Source: an uncultured Fibrobacter sp. (GTDB taxonomy: Bacteria; Fibrobacterota; Fibrobacteria; Fibrobacterales; Fibrobacteraceae). Taken from it: DNA of 45,053 nt. Below the pieces are notes generated by a model that ran no database searches, had not been told where the DNA came from, and saw only the letters and a program-made list of their open reading frames with translations. The DNA is taken from assembly GCA_946414025.1 (NCBI GenBank), contig CAMKMX010000026.1:1-45053 (forward strand), read 5' to 3'. Every line of letters begins with the position of its first letter. Within the stretch, counting starts at the first letter, position 1. A program made the translations under genes and the position numbers. Shown piece by piece: positions 16,000-25,300 of this stretch.

Positions 16000-16671
16000 A
16001 TGAACATCAAAGACCAGTTTGTCCATTTCCTTGTAGAATCCGGTGCTCTCAAGTTCGGTGACTTTATCACCAAGAGCGGTCGCGAGACTCCGTATTTCAT
16101 CAACACCGGAGAATTCCGCACGGGAGCAAGCCTTTCTAAGCTTGCCGAATATTACGCTAGCACTTTCATGGTGCACTTTGACGGCAAGGCCCAGAACCTC
16201 TACGGCCCGGCCTACAAGGGAATTCCCCTGTGTGCCGCTACGGCCATGAAACTCTCCGATGTCTATGGTCAGAACCTCACCTTCACCTACAACCGCAAAG
16301 AAGTGAAGGACCACGGCGAAGGCGGTTCTCTGGTGGGCTACAAGTACACCGAAAAGACCGACGTGGTCATCATCGAAGACGTGATTACCGCAGGCACCAG
16401 CGTGAACGAGACCATGCAGGCCCTCTCCAAGATTGAAAACGCCAATGTGGTCGGCCTCTTGATTTCGGTGGACCGCAAGGAAAAACTGGAAAACGGCAAG
16501 TCCGCACTCCAGACCGTGCAAGACGAATACGGCATCGTGGCCCACTCCATCGTGAACATCAACGACATCATCGCGTTCCTCGAAAGCGAAGAGAACCGCA
16601 AGGCCATCAACGCCCCCGAAGGAATTCTCGACAAGGTTTACGCCTACCGCGAAAAGTGGGGCGCAAACTAA
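16000..16671 (+). CDS. pyrE: Orotate phosphoribosyltransferase
   Basis: Converts orotate and PRPP to orotidine monophosphate in pyrimidine synthesis. The 223-aa length is normal. The PRPP-binding motif VVIIEDVITAGTS (residues about 123-135) and the catalytic-loop region (YNRKEVKDHGEGG) are present, and FGDFITKSGRETPYF is a typical N-terminal OPRT motif. No Shine-Dalgarno precedes the ATG, because the CCTAACCCCTA repeat extends to the base before it. A lipoprotein gene follows after 10 bp, so pyrE leads a small operon with two envelope genes of unknown role. Confidence 0.96.
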   Translation: MNIKDQFVHFLVESGALKFGDFITKSGRETPYFINTGEFRTGASLSKLAEYYASTFMVHFDGKAQNLYGPAYKGIPLCAATAMKLSDVYGQNLTFTYNRKEVKDHGEGGSLVGYKYTEKTDVVIIEDVITAGTSVNETMQALSKIENANVVGLLISVDRKEKLENGKSALQTVQDEYGIVAHSIVNINDIIAFLESEENRKAINAPEGILDKVYAYREKWGAN

Positions 16672-16681
16672 CTAGGTGAAA

Positions 16682-17380
16682 ATGCTCAAGGGAGTCTGGA
16701 CTTTTGGTCTCTGGTGTATAGTCGCTTGCATCCTTCTCGGTTGCGGCACGCACTACCAGTGGACAAAAAGCCACCCCGCCTACAGGATTCCGCCGCGGGA
16801 CGACCTTGCGGTCGTCGGAACAGACAAGGCCTTTGTGCTAATCCGTTCTGCCTGGTTTGCCAAGAAACTGAATATTTCCGCTGACAGCATCCAGACCAAA
16901 GTCACCACAGAATGTGCAAACCTTCTGACAGATGAGCTGAAAAAACGCTACAGCAGATTGAAGGTCGTGCCCTCAAGCCAGCTAGGTGGCCTGCCCGAAG
17001 AGAGCCTGAAGCTCGACCAGCGGATTTTCATCAAGGGAAAATTCCCGGAGCAGGGTGTAATGGTGGCCGATTCCAGCGGAAACATTCCCAAAACCATCCT
17101 GATTGTCCACGAAGTCATTATAGGGACAGACCTGAGCAGGGAAAACTATTTCGATTACGCCCTCATCCACAACGAAGGTCCAGAAAAGAAGACTTCTAAC
17201 AACCTGACAGCCATCGTTTCCTATACCCTCTGGGATAACGAAAGGCAACGGGCACTGTTCAGCGCTGTCGATCAGGTGGAACGCCCCATCGTAAAAATTT
17301 CAATGGGCGACATAGAAGAACTGGTTCGCGACATCGCAACCCAGATACAGCGTAACCTTGACGCAGGAGCGGGCCTATGA
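16682..17380 (+). CDS. Lipoprotein of unknown function
   Basis: A 232-aa protein with a lipoprotein signal peptide ending in the lipobox LLGC (Cys at about residue 22), so probably anchored in the envelope. The mature part is mixed alpha/beta with no recognised family. It contains segments such as DKAFVLIRSAWFAKKLN and ISMGDIEELVRDIATQIQRNL, the latter a probable C-terminal helix. I prefer the ATG at 16682 to the GTG two codons earlier, because the GTG lies within the likely AGGTG ribosome site. The stop overlaps the ATG of the next gene (ATGA), so the two products are made together and may act as a pair. Confidence 0.75.
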   Translation: MLKGVWTFGLWCIVACILLGCGTHYQWTKSHPAYRIPPRDDLAVVGTDKAFVLIRSAWFAKKLNISADSIQTKVTTECANLLTDELKKRYSRLKVVPSSQLGGLPEESLKLDQRIFIKGKFPEQGVMVADSSGNIPKTILIVHEVIIGTDLSRENYFDYALIHNEGPEKKTSNNLTAIVSYTLWDNERQRALFSAVDQVERPIVKISMGDIEELVRDIATQIQRNLDAGAGL

Positions 17381-18639
17381 AAAAGCTTCTGTATGTTTTG
17401 CTGATAGGCCTGCTTGCGGTGATTTCCCACGCCAAGGACATCTATTTCGATTCCCATTACACCCTTTGGAAAGATGGCGATATCTTAATTTGGAACGTGG
17501 ACAAATCCATTACCATCGACCCCAAGGAATTTTGTCTTTCGCTGAAACGGAACAACACCAGCATCGGTGACCCTAAGTGCCGCATTTTCGGTGAGTGGGA
17601 ACGTGACTCCGTCGCTCTCCGTTATGCAACTTGGCTCGGTTATAATCTGGAACCGGGCACCAAGGCGGAATACCTGAAGGCGAGACACCCCGCCATGATA
17701 GCAAAGATTCAAGCACTAGAAGACAAAATCGTGATGTACGTGTCCAAGGTCGAAGGTGTCGTGAGGGTGGCGTTGTTCGATGAAACAGCAGGTACGCCAA
17801 AAATGGCTGGCACGGTGGCATTTAACAGCGACCCTATCGCCTTGTACGACGACATGGCCAATTCTTTCTTTGATCGTCCTGCCAAGAGACGCCTAACGAA
17901 AAAAGAACGGGAAAAATTGGCTTCAGAGCCCGACGAATACTATCGGGAAACTCCCAATTTCAATGGTTGGATTGGCGTAGGCCTCGGGTATTCCCAGGCA
18001 AAAATCCCGCTGACTCCCGACAACTGGTACCGAAGCCAAATCGACAGCAAGGTCCGCAGGTACCGCGTCACCAAAGATTCCACCAGCCTCTGGAACTTTA
18101 TTGACGATTCTGATCCGTTTTTAAGCCTTTACGCTGGCGGAACCTGGTACGGCTTTATCGGAGCCGAAATCATCTACCGCGTGGCTAAACATAATGTGAA
18201 AACCGACAGCAAGGACACCTCTTACGACGAACTTGACTATTGGTATTTCTACCAGCACGAAATCGGGCTCAGCATACACCTTTCCAAGACATTCCCCATG
18301 AACAAGTGGTTGGACATCACGCCTTTCGTGTTTCTCGGGTTCCAGTACAGTTTCTTTGTAGAAGAAATCGACGTAAAGGACGATGTGAAAAAGCCTTCTG
18401 CCGCCTACGAAAAGCGCGTGGAATTTGAGGAAGTCTACAAAGGGGCCCTGGTGGGAATCGGCAGCCAGTTTGTGTTCGCCAAGCATTACGGCATAAGCCT
18501 GCGCACGGGAATATCCAGCCGAGGGAGAGACATCTACTCCGACCCCTCCCCCGACGCCGCCGCCGAACCTACGACCATCGGAGGCTCTACCATCGACTGC
18601 TTTGTAAGCCTCGGGCTTGAGTACCACTGGGTCCTGTAG
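17377..18639 (+). CDS. Probable outer-membrane beta-barrel protein, unknown function
   Basis: A 420-aa protein with a signal peptide (MKKLLYVLLIGLLAVISHA). Residues about 20-170 form a periplasmic-looking domain with two Cys. From about residue 195 the sequence alternates in the manner of transmembrane strands (GWIGVGLGYSQ, SLYAGGTWYGFIGAEIIYR, HEIGLSIHLSK, FVFLGFQYSFFV, ALVGIGSQFVFA, YGISLRTGIS) and ends in CFVSLGLEYHWVL. This is consistent with an 8-10 strand outer-membrane barrel. It overlaps the preceding lipoprotein gene by 4 nt. No family is recognised; the barrel call is inferred from the strand pattern. Confidence 0.7.
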   Translation: MKKLLYVLLIGLLAVISHAKDIYFDSHYTLWKDGDILIWNVDKSITIDPKEFCLSLKRNNTSIGDPKCRIFGEWERDSVALRYATWLGYNLEPGTKAEYLKARHPAMIAKIQALEDKIVMYVSKVEGVVRVALFDETAGTPKMAGTVAFNSDPIALYDDMANSFFDRPAKRRLTKKEREKLASEPDEYYRETPNFNGWIGVGLGYSQAKIPLTPDNWYRSQIDSKVRRYRVTKDSTSLWNFIDDSDPFLSLYAGGTWYGFIGAEIIYRVAKHNVKTDSKDTSYDELDYWYFYQHEIGLSIHLSKTFPMNKWLDITPFVFLGFQYSFFVEEIDVKDDVKKPSAAYEKRVEFEEVYKGALVGIGSQFVFAKHYGISLRTGISSRGRDIYSDPSPDAAAEPTTIGGSTIDCFVSLGLEYHWVL

Positions 18640-18644
18640 CCCTC

Positions 18645-18660
18645 AATTTTTCTACATTTG
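18645..18660 (+). promoter_or_regulatory. TAnnTTTG promoter box before the DEAD-box gene
   Basis: T5-C-TACATTTG (box 18653-18660) ends 8 nt before the ATG at 18669. It matches the Bacteroidetes -7 consensus exactly, and the start would be nearly leaderless. The identical 8-nt spacing occurs at 31913-31920. Confidence 0.6.
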
Positions 18661-18668
18661 TGCCCACT

Positions 18669-20060
18669 ATGAGCGAAGAAATTACCGAAGAGAAGAAAGA
18701 GGAAAAAATCAATCCTTTCTTGACACCGGTCAAGATTATCGAACCGAAGAACAAGCTGCCCGACTATACATTCGACCAGCTGCCCGACGAACAGAAGAAC
18801 ATCTTGAGAGAACACGGCTGGACGGAGCTGATGCCCGTACAGCGCAAGACCATCCCCTATATGCTGGCCGCCCGTGACATGCTGGTGCAGTCCAAGACCG
18901 GCTCGGGCAAGACCGGGGCCTACGTGTTGCCCCTTCTGCAGGTCATCGTGCGGGACCATCCGTATCCGCAGGCTTTGATTCTTGTGCCGACCCGCGAACT
19001 TTGCATCCAAGTGCAAGACGAAATCGAGAAGCTTTCCAAGGGCACGGGCATTAGGTCCGTGGCCATCTTTGGCGGCGTGGCCTACGAACCCCAGCTGAAG
19101 GCTCTCCGCGAAGGAGTGCACATCATCGTCGCGACCCCTGGCCGCCTGATGGACCATGTGCAGCGCGGCAACGTGGACTTTTTGGACATTCGCGACCTGG
19201 TGCTGGACGAAGCCGACGAAATGCTTTCCATGGGATTCTACCCCGACATGCAGAAGATTCGCCGCTACCTGCCCAAGGCTATTTCCTGCACCATGTTCAG
19301 CGCCACCATCCCCCAGACGGTGAAGAGCCTCGCCCGGGAATTCCAGCGCCCCAGCGCCGAATTCCTTTCCCTCAGCTACGACAAGGTGATTGCCAACAAC
19401 CTGGAGCACCGCTGGTACCCCTGCGACGTGATGGAAAAGGATTCCATGACCATCAAGGTGCTGGAATACTACAATCCCGACAGTTGCATGATTTTCTGCA
19501 ATAAGAAGAGCGACGTGAGCTATTTGGAGCAGGTGCTTTCGGGTTACGGATTCCAGGTGGGTGCGTTGAGCGGCGACGTGGCACAGTCCATGCGAGAAAA
19601 GACCCTGAACGCCTTCCGCGACAAGAAAATCAAGATTTTGATTTGTACCGACGTGGCCGCCCGCGGAATCGACGTGGACCATGTGACCCACGTGATTGTG
19701 TATGACCATCCCGCGGACCACGAAGTGTATGTGCACCGCAGCGGCCGTACCGCCCGTGCGGGCAAGAGCGGGCTCTGCATCTCCCTCATCACACCTGTCG
19801 AAGAAATCGAAATCAAGCAGACCGCCGCCGACTTCGGCATCAACTTCATCAAGATGGAAACGCCCACCGACGAAGAGATTGCCAAGCGCGTCAGCGACCG
19901 CCTGCGTGTTCGCCTTGAGCAGGAACGGCAGCATTTCGGCGGGCAAAAGGCTACCGAACGCATCAGCAGGTTCTTGCCGCTGGTTCGTGAACTGGCCAGC
20001 ATTCCCGAAGACCAGATGTTGCTGGCATTCTTGCTGGACAAGTATGCGTGGAGAAAGTAG
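18669..20060 (+). CDS. DEAD-box RNA helicase
   Basis: A 463-aa ATP-dependent RNA helicase with all core motifs in order: Q-motif region (WTELMPVQRKTIP), motif I SKTGSGKT (75-82), Ia PTRELCIQ, TPGRL, motif II DEAD in LVLDEADEMLSMGF, motif III FSAT, motif V CTDVAARGIDVD and motif VI HRSGRTARAG. The helicase core ends near residue 385. The short C-terminal part lacks a DbpA-type RNA-binding domain, unlike full-length DeaD/CshA. Likely acts in ribosome assembly or mRNA turnover. The ATG at 18669 is preferred over a GTG three codons earlier, whose first base is the last base of the promoter box. map follows after 9 bp. Confidence 0.94.
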   Translation: MSEEITEEKKEEKINPFLTPVKIIEPKNKLPDYTFDQLPDEQKNILREHGWTELMPVQRKTIPYMLAARDMLVQSKTGSGKTGAYVLPLLQVIVRDHPYPQALILVPTRELCIQVQDEIEKLSKGTGIRSVAIFGGVAYEPQLKALREGVHIIVATPGRLMDHVQRGNVDFLDIRDLVLDEADEMLSMGFYPDMQKIRRYLPKAISCTMFSATIPQTVKSLAREFQRPSAEFLSLSYDKVIANNLEHRWYPCDVMEKDSMTIKVLEYYNPDSCMIFCNKKSDVSYLEQVLSGYGFQVGALSGDVAQSMREKTLNAFRDKKIKILICTDVAARGIDVDHVTHVIVYDHPADHEVYVHRSGRTARAGKSGLCISLITPVEEIEIKQTAADFGINFIKMETPTDEEIAKRVSDRLRVRLEQERQHFGGQKATERISRFLPLVRELASIPEDQMLLAFLLDKYAWRK

Positions 20061-20069
20061 GTTTGTGAA

Positions 20070-20831
20070 ATGGCTAAAATTAAAGTAAAATCTGCAAAAG
20101 AAATCGAGCTTATCCGCGATGCGGGAGCTCTTGCCGCCGAGACGCTGATTCTTGCCGGTGAAATGTGCAAGCCAGGCGTTTCCACCCTGGAAATCGACGA
20201 GTTCATCGGGGACTACACCAACAAGCACAAGGGCCGCTCCGCCTGCATGGGCTACCACGGCTACCCCCGCTACGCCTGCATCAGCATCAACGAAGTGGTG
20301 TGCCACGGCATTCCCCGTGCCGATACCGTCCTGAAAGACGGCGATATCGTGAACATCGACATCACTACCATCCTTTCGGGCTACCACGGCGACACCTCCG
20401 CCATGTTCTGCGTAGGCAAGGTTTCCAGCCTCGCCCAGGAACTGGTGGACACCGCAAAGTTCTGCATGGAAGAAGGCATCCGCGCCGCCGGCGAATCCAG
20501 GGCCCGTTTCTGCGACATCGGCTGCGCCATCCAGGACATCGCCGACGAGCACGGTTTTAGCGTGGTGGAAGACTACTGCGGCCACGGCATCGGCCGGGGC
20601 TTCCACGAAGAACCCACGGTGCTCCATTTCCGCAACTCCGAACGCACTCCCTTCATCGAGGTGGGCAACGTGTTCACGGTGGAACCCATGATCAACGTGG
20701 GCAAGCCCGGCACCAAGACCCTGAACGACGGCTGGACCGCCGTGACACGCGACGGAAGCCTTAGTGCCCAGTGGGAACACACCATCGTCCGCACAAAGGA
20801 AGGTGTGGAAATTTTGACGCTCCCGCGGTAA
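20070..20831 (+). CDS. map: Methionine aminopeptidase, type I
   Basis: Removes the N-terminal methionine from new proteins. The 253-aa length is usual for type Ia enzymes without extra domains. Metal-binding and active-site signatures are present: NEVVCHGIP, VNIDITTILSGYHGDTSAMF (two metal Asp), YCGHGIGRGFHEEP (metal His) and FTVEPMI (metal Glu), with the final Glu in the QWEHT motif. It follows the helicase gene by 9 bp, and a small unknown gene follows after 8 bp, so the three probably form one transcript driven by the TACATTTG box. Confidence 0.96.
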   Translation: MAKIKVKSAKEIELIRDAGALAAETLILAGEMCKPGVSTLEIDEFIGDYTNKHKGRSACMGYHGYPRYACISINEVVCHGIPRADTVLKDGDIVNIDITTILSGYHGDTSAMFCVGKVSSLAQELVDTAKFCMEEGIRAAGESRARFCDIGCAIQDIADEHGFSVVEDYCGHGIGRGFHEEPTVLHFRNSERTPFIEVGNVFTVEPMINVGKPGTKTLNDGWTAVTRDGSLSAQWEHTIVRTKEGVEILTLPR

Positions 20832-20839
20832 GGGGGAAC

Positions 20840-21175
20840 ATGTCCCTTCTCGGAAACATACGCGACAAGGCCGTCGAAAAATTCGTGCGGAACCACGAGA
20901 TGGTGAAACGATTCGGCGACGTGCAGTCCATTTCCATCGATTCGGACATGGGCACCGCCGACGTGGCCGTGCTCCTGCACGGAGAAGACAGGCCCATCAA
21001 GTTCCGCGGGTACTACTCCTTCGAAGATGGCGATACCGGCACCGACATCGTCATCCGGAAAATTACCTGCGAAAGGGAATGGATCGACACCGCCCTCTCT
21101 ATGTGGGTAAACGGCAAGAACTACCGCTACACAATCCCCGGCCTGGCAGGTAGCATCGCAAAGATTGTGTTTTAG
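20840..21175 (+). CDS. Small conserved-looking cytoplasmic protein, unknown function
   Basis: A 111-aa protein (begins MSLLGNIRDKAVEKFVRNHE) with no signal peptide or membrane segment. An N-terminal amphipathic helix is followed by a strand-rich body (DVAVLLHGEDRPIKFRGYYS, IVIRKITCEREW) and a C-terminal helix. AGGGGG (20831-20836) lies 3 nt before the ATG at 20840 and fixes the start; in-frame upstream codons lie inside map. No family is recognised. Its position suggests co-expression with map. Confidence 0.8.
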   Translation: MSLLGNIRDKAVEKFVRNHEMVKRFGDVQSISIDSDMGTADVAVLLHGEDRPIKFRGYYSFEDGDTGTDIVIRKITCEREWIDTALSMWVNGKNYRYTIPGLAGSIAKIVF

Positions 21176-21340
21176 GGCGTTCCCCGCTGGCGCGGGTCGG
21201 GCTATACTCGCTTCGCTCACGGAGCCTCGCACTTGTCATCCCCGCGAAGGCGGGGATCTCCATTGCGCGTCTCCACCCTATCGGGTCACTATCCCTAACG
21301 CGAACCATAGAGGCGCTTTATTGAACTATTCATTTTTTTG
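21176..21340. repeat. REP-like repeats after the map operon
   Basis: CCCGC/GCGGG hairpin (21183-21196), then CGCTTCGCTCACGGAGCC, then a perfect-stem repeat TGTCATCCCCGCGAAGGCGGGGATCTCC (about 21234-21261). No gene and no T-run terminator are seen. The hairpins may act as a transcript end between the plus-strand map group and the convergent minus-strand gene. Confidence 0.65.
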
Positions 21341-22279
21341 TTAATTTTGCTTGTTAGAAAGAAGTCTCGTTCGAATAGGATTTGTACATAATTCGTCCAT
21401 TATTTTAAAGGCTAAATAAATAACGGCGAAAGCGATTGAACTCGATGCTGTCGCTTGTAGAATAATGAACAGAATCAACGCTAAGGTAATAAATACCGCA
21501 CAAGGACAATAATTGATAAATTCGCGAACCTTAATTATTTGACCTTCTCTTCTAAATTTATTAAACATCTTGGAAAGTCCTTTTTCAATCACAACAACAA
21601 AAAGAAGCAAAAGACAAAGAGTAAAAAAAGTTTTGGAAAAATTTACGGATTGCATAGATTTACTGCTCATTTGGAAGTATGCTTCGTTTAGGAATATATA
21701 TCTTGTGGAATAAACGAAGCCGACCAGTGTCAAACATCGTCCTATTTCAAAGAAATGTATTTTGGCAGAAGATTCGTTCTTGGCACGTTCCCAGTCATAT
21801 TTTAGATTGTGCGACATTCCTTCTTCATAATGAGTTAGTAAATCTTCCACAACCAATTTTTCTGTTTTAAGACCATTTTTTTTACTTTCGGCTTCCCATT
21901 TTTGAAAGGTCGGCTTTAAGCACTCATCGTCGTGTGTCACAAGTCTATCCAGAATAGCCATTAGTTTTTTGTCTTCAGGATCTCCTAAATTGAACCTAAC
22001 TTCAAAGAATGCTTTGGCTTCTGCGGCGGAATGAAATACGATACCACAATTTTCCTTGCCGTCCGTTGTATCGCCTTTGATGCAAAAGCGGTCCTTGTTT
22101 TCAAAATATCGCCTCAAGGCAATTGTTGCACCTCGCAAGTCGTCTCGCCATTTCTTGCGTTCTTGTGTGATGTTTTCAATGGCGTTCTTTTTGTCAGCGG
22201 TAGACTTGTTCACAAACGCTGTAACAAGCGACGCTAAAACACCTGTTATTGCTGCAGCAATAATTGTTTCTAAATGCAT
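21341..22279 (-). CDS. AT-rich membrane protein of unknown function
   Basis: A 312-aa protein with an N-terminal membrane helix (MHLETIIAAAITGVLASLVTAF), then a charged cytoplasmic stretch starting ITQERKKWRDDLRGATIALRR. A soluble helical region (about 60-180) follows, and then three or four helices (about 185-205, 222-240, 260-280, 282-300). The ERxKWRxxLR pattern after a first helix is familiar from uncharacterised membrane proteins of accessory regions, but I cannot name a family. It has an AAAGGA ribosome site 6 nt before the ATG. The gene is strikingly AT-rich against its neighbours (for example 16 G+C in the 60 bases from 21601), which suggests transfer. Confidence 0.75.
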   Translation of the reverse strand: MHLETIIAAAITGVLASLVTAFVNKSTADKKNAIENITQERKKWRDDLRGATIALRRYFENKDRFCIKGDTTDGKENCGIVFHSAAEAKAFFEVRFNLGDPEDKKLMAILDRLVTHDDECLKPTFQKWEAESKKNGLKTEKLVVEDLLTHYEEGMSHNLKYDWERAKNESSAKIHFFEIGRCLTLVGFVYSTRYIFLNEAYFQMSSKSMQSVNFSKTFFTLCLLLLFVVVIEKGLSKMFNKFRREGQIIKVREFINYCPCAVFITLALILFIILQATASSSIAFAVIYLAFKIMDELCTNPIRTRLLSNKQN

Positions 22280-22301
22280 TTTTATTCCTTTTTTCGTGAC
22301 A

Positions 22302-22347
22302 GGGACATGCCCCTATGGGGCTAGTCCCGCTTCTATGGCTTCGCCAT
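22302..22347. repeat. Two hairpins between the lipoprotein and the AT-rich gene
   Basis: GGGAC-AT-GCCCC-TAT-GGGGC-TA-GTCCC (22302-22328) and ATGGC-TTC-GCCAT (22335-22347). Neither is followed by a clear T-run on the minus strand, so termination is uncertain. They separate two minus-strand genes. Confidence 0.5.
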
Positions 22348-22353
22348 TATCGC

Positions 22354-25300
22354 CTAATCCTTGAGACAACGTACCGAGAAACCGCTGTATTTGTAGTAGA
22401 AGTTGTTGTAGAGACGCACACCTTTCGCATTCAAGGTCCAGTAGTAGGCGTAATCGCTACTGTATTCTGAGGAATTCCAGAAGTAGGCACTAGAGCCGAC
22501 ACTGTTGAAAACGCCATCGCTGTAGCGGCCAGCAGGGAGAGCGGAAAAAACGTATGCATCCGTTGCATTAGGCCAATTTTCAAAGCCTTTTGCTTGCATT
22601 GCGTATGGAGAAGACCCCATCGCAGAATACAGCGTTTCCCATTCGGTAATCGTCGGCAAATGCCAACCTTCAGGGCAGATCCCGCGAACAGGGTAAGTAC
22701 GCGAACATGTTCTTCCATAACCGCAATTCTTTCCATTGGTGCTAAATGTCCCTGCACTATCCATGGTTGCAGCCCATGTATAAAGTCGACCATATTTTGC
22801 ACAGCTATCCAAACTGTTTTTATAGCACCAGATTCTTCCCTTCATGCCTGGGTAATTAATAGTGTCTGAGTAGTTTAGGTTTTCTGCCATCCATATTTGC
22901 GTTCCAATGGCAACCGTTTTATAGGTTTTTAAGTCTCTTTCGTCAGTCAACGAACCATATACGATGACAGAACTCGTCCAGTTACTATTTTTACAAGTAT
23001 AGATGGAATCCTGTTCTTCAGATAATTGTTTTCTAATTACATCATTTTCTGTATAACTAACACATCCCTTATTCAACGAAATTTCCATTTCGTTTGCCAT
23101 TCTGAATACTCCGACATCACACACGTATTTATTTTCGGCAACGACTTCACCACCTACAATTGCTCCGTCTTCTGAGCAAATCTTTCCATAAGTATCATAC
23201 TCCAGCACAGTAGCCTCTTCCCAATTTCCAGTCTCGCAAATGTAATACGTTCCATTCTGAATATGCTTTTCACCATCTCTACTTGCGACACAAGCTCCGT
23301 TTTCAAATTCCACATCATTAGCACTTGCTCTCCACGCTCCGTTTTCATACACATAGTGGTTTGACGAATTTACAGAACCCGGTTTCATTTCTCCTTCGGT
23401 TCCAGCATTCCAGCCATAAGTATCATACTCCAGTACGGTCGCCGTCACCCAACTCCCTGACTTGCAGATATAATACACATCGTTCAAGTTCTCGACAACC
23501 CCACTGTTTGAAGTGGTGCAATATCCAAGTCCATACTCTTCAGCGGTTATCTGCTTCCAAGCCATGCTCTCGCAGATGTAATACTTACCACTCTGAATAT
23601 GCTTTTCGTCACTTCTGCTAGCGACACAAGCACCGAACTCATATTCCATATCATTTGCCGTAGCACGCCACGTCCCATCTGCATAGGTATAATGGTTTGA
23701 CGAAATCACCGAACCAGGCTTCACTTCACCATCCGTTCCTGCGGTCCACTGATAAGTGTCATACTCTAGGGCCGTAGACAACACCCAACCGCTTGATTTA
23801 CAGGTGTAATATTTATTGCCAGACTTGCTAACCTCGCTTAGTCGGCTGGTTACACACGCTCCGAGATTATTTTCTATCGCATTGGCACTTGCTCGCCATG
23901 CCCCATTCTCATAGACATAGAACTTGTCCTGGTTCACCTTGCCCGCGCGAACTTCGCCATCATCACCCTTGCCGAACCCGTCGGTATCGTATTCAAGAAC
24001 AGTCGCTGTGCGCCAGCTCTTGTCTTCGCAGATAAAATAAGTTTCATCAATTTTCGCAATCTCCCCCGCACGGTTTGTGGAGCAAAGTCCCAAGGCAGTT
24101 TCATTCTTCGCAACCGTCCACTTGCCATTTTCAAACACATAGTAAGTCGCCGTCACATTTCCTTTCTTGACTTCGCCCTCTTCGCCGTCAGTCCACTCGT
24201 AGGTATCCTTCTCGAAATCGGTCGCCTTCTGCCAGCTGGTCACCCTACAGATATAATGGACGTTATAGTTCTTGCTCTTTGAGTTCTTGTTTTGCGCAAT
24301 TACGCCGGACCTTGTCGCAGAGCAGCCACCCAGTTCGTAGGCGTTGTTCCAGTAAATGGTCAGGTAGTTTTCGTAGTCGGGAATGTCCAGGATATTCCAG
24401 CTCTTCACATTGGCCCTCACAGAACCGCCGTCAAAAGCTTCCGCCCAGTCCGCCATGCCCGCCTTCATCTGCCCGTCGTCCCACTCTCCGTCTTCCGCCA
24501 GGTCGCTCTTGAAACTATTAATCGCATTTTGGATTTCGGCTTCGCTCCTGTCGCCAATGAAAAGCAACGAAATCGCCATCAGGGTGGCGTTCCTCCCAGA
24601 GCCTTCGCTGGTCGACGGCACGAATGTCTTCAGGTCCTCGGAATACTCCACCGAAGTGGCAAAACCGAACGCCGTCATGATTTCATATTCTGCCTGTTTC
24701 TTGGCGGCGAACACGCTGTAGCCCTTGTTCACCAGCTGTACGGCGCGGTCGTATTCCAGGTGGGTCAGCAGGTTGATATTCACCTCGGTGCGGCCGGTCA
24801 GGTCGGTCAACACGCGGAGCGTCATGGAATCCTTGGAATATTCTCCGCTGACTTCGTTGCGCCACAGGCCACGGACTTCAAGCACCGCGTAAGGGTAAAC
24901 CAGGTTCACCTTCGGAATCACGAAGTCGCCCTTGTTGCTGGAAATCTCGTCGATATATTCGCGGCCCGTGTAGGTCAGTGCGTCGTCGTGCAAAAGGACT
25001 TCGCGGAGCGTCAGGGGCGAATTGAACTTGAAGGGGCCCTTCTGCGCCGCACCCAAAATGGACGCGTTCTTCACGATATAGCCGTCGGCGGTCTCGGGCA
25101 CCCACTTTACGGAATCGCATCTGAAGAAGACGGAATCCTTCTTGACCAGAACGCGCTGCTTGGCGTTGCCTGCGTGGCACTGGGGCAAGTCTTCCTTGGT
25201 AGGAACGATGTCGTAACCCAGATAGGTATCGTCCTTTGCCCAGCCATTTGCCTTGCAGGTATAATAGGTGGAATCGGCCAGCACCAGGGCACGTAGGCCG

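Noticed and set aside
18534..20780. Long open frame of 748 codons on the minus strand
   Set aside because: It lies opposite the DEAD-box and map genes, both unmistakable; its His/Val/Gly-rich composition is that of an antisense frame of GC-rich genes.
22302..22328. Strong hairpin as a Rho-independent terminator
   Set aside because: No T-run follows on either strand at the right distance; listed only as an inverted repeat.
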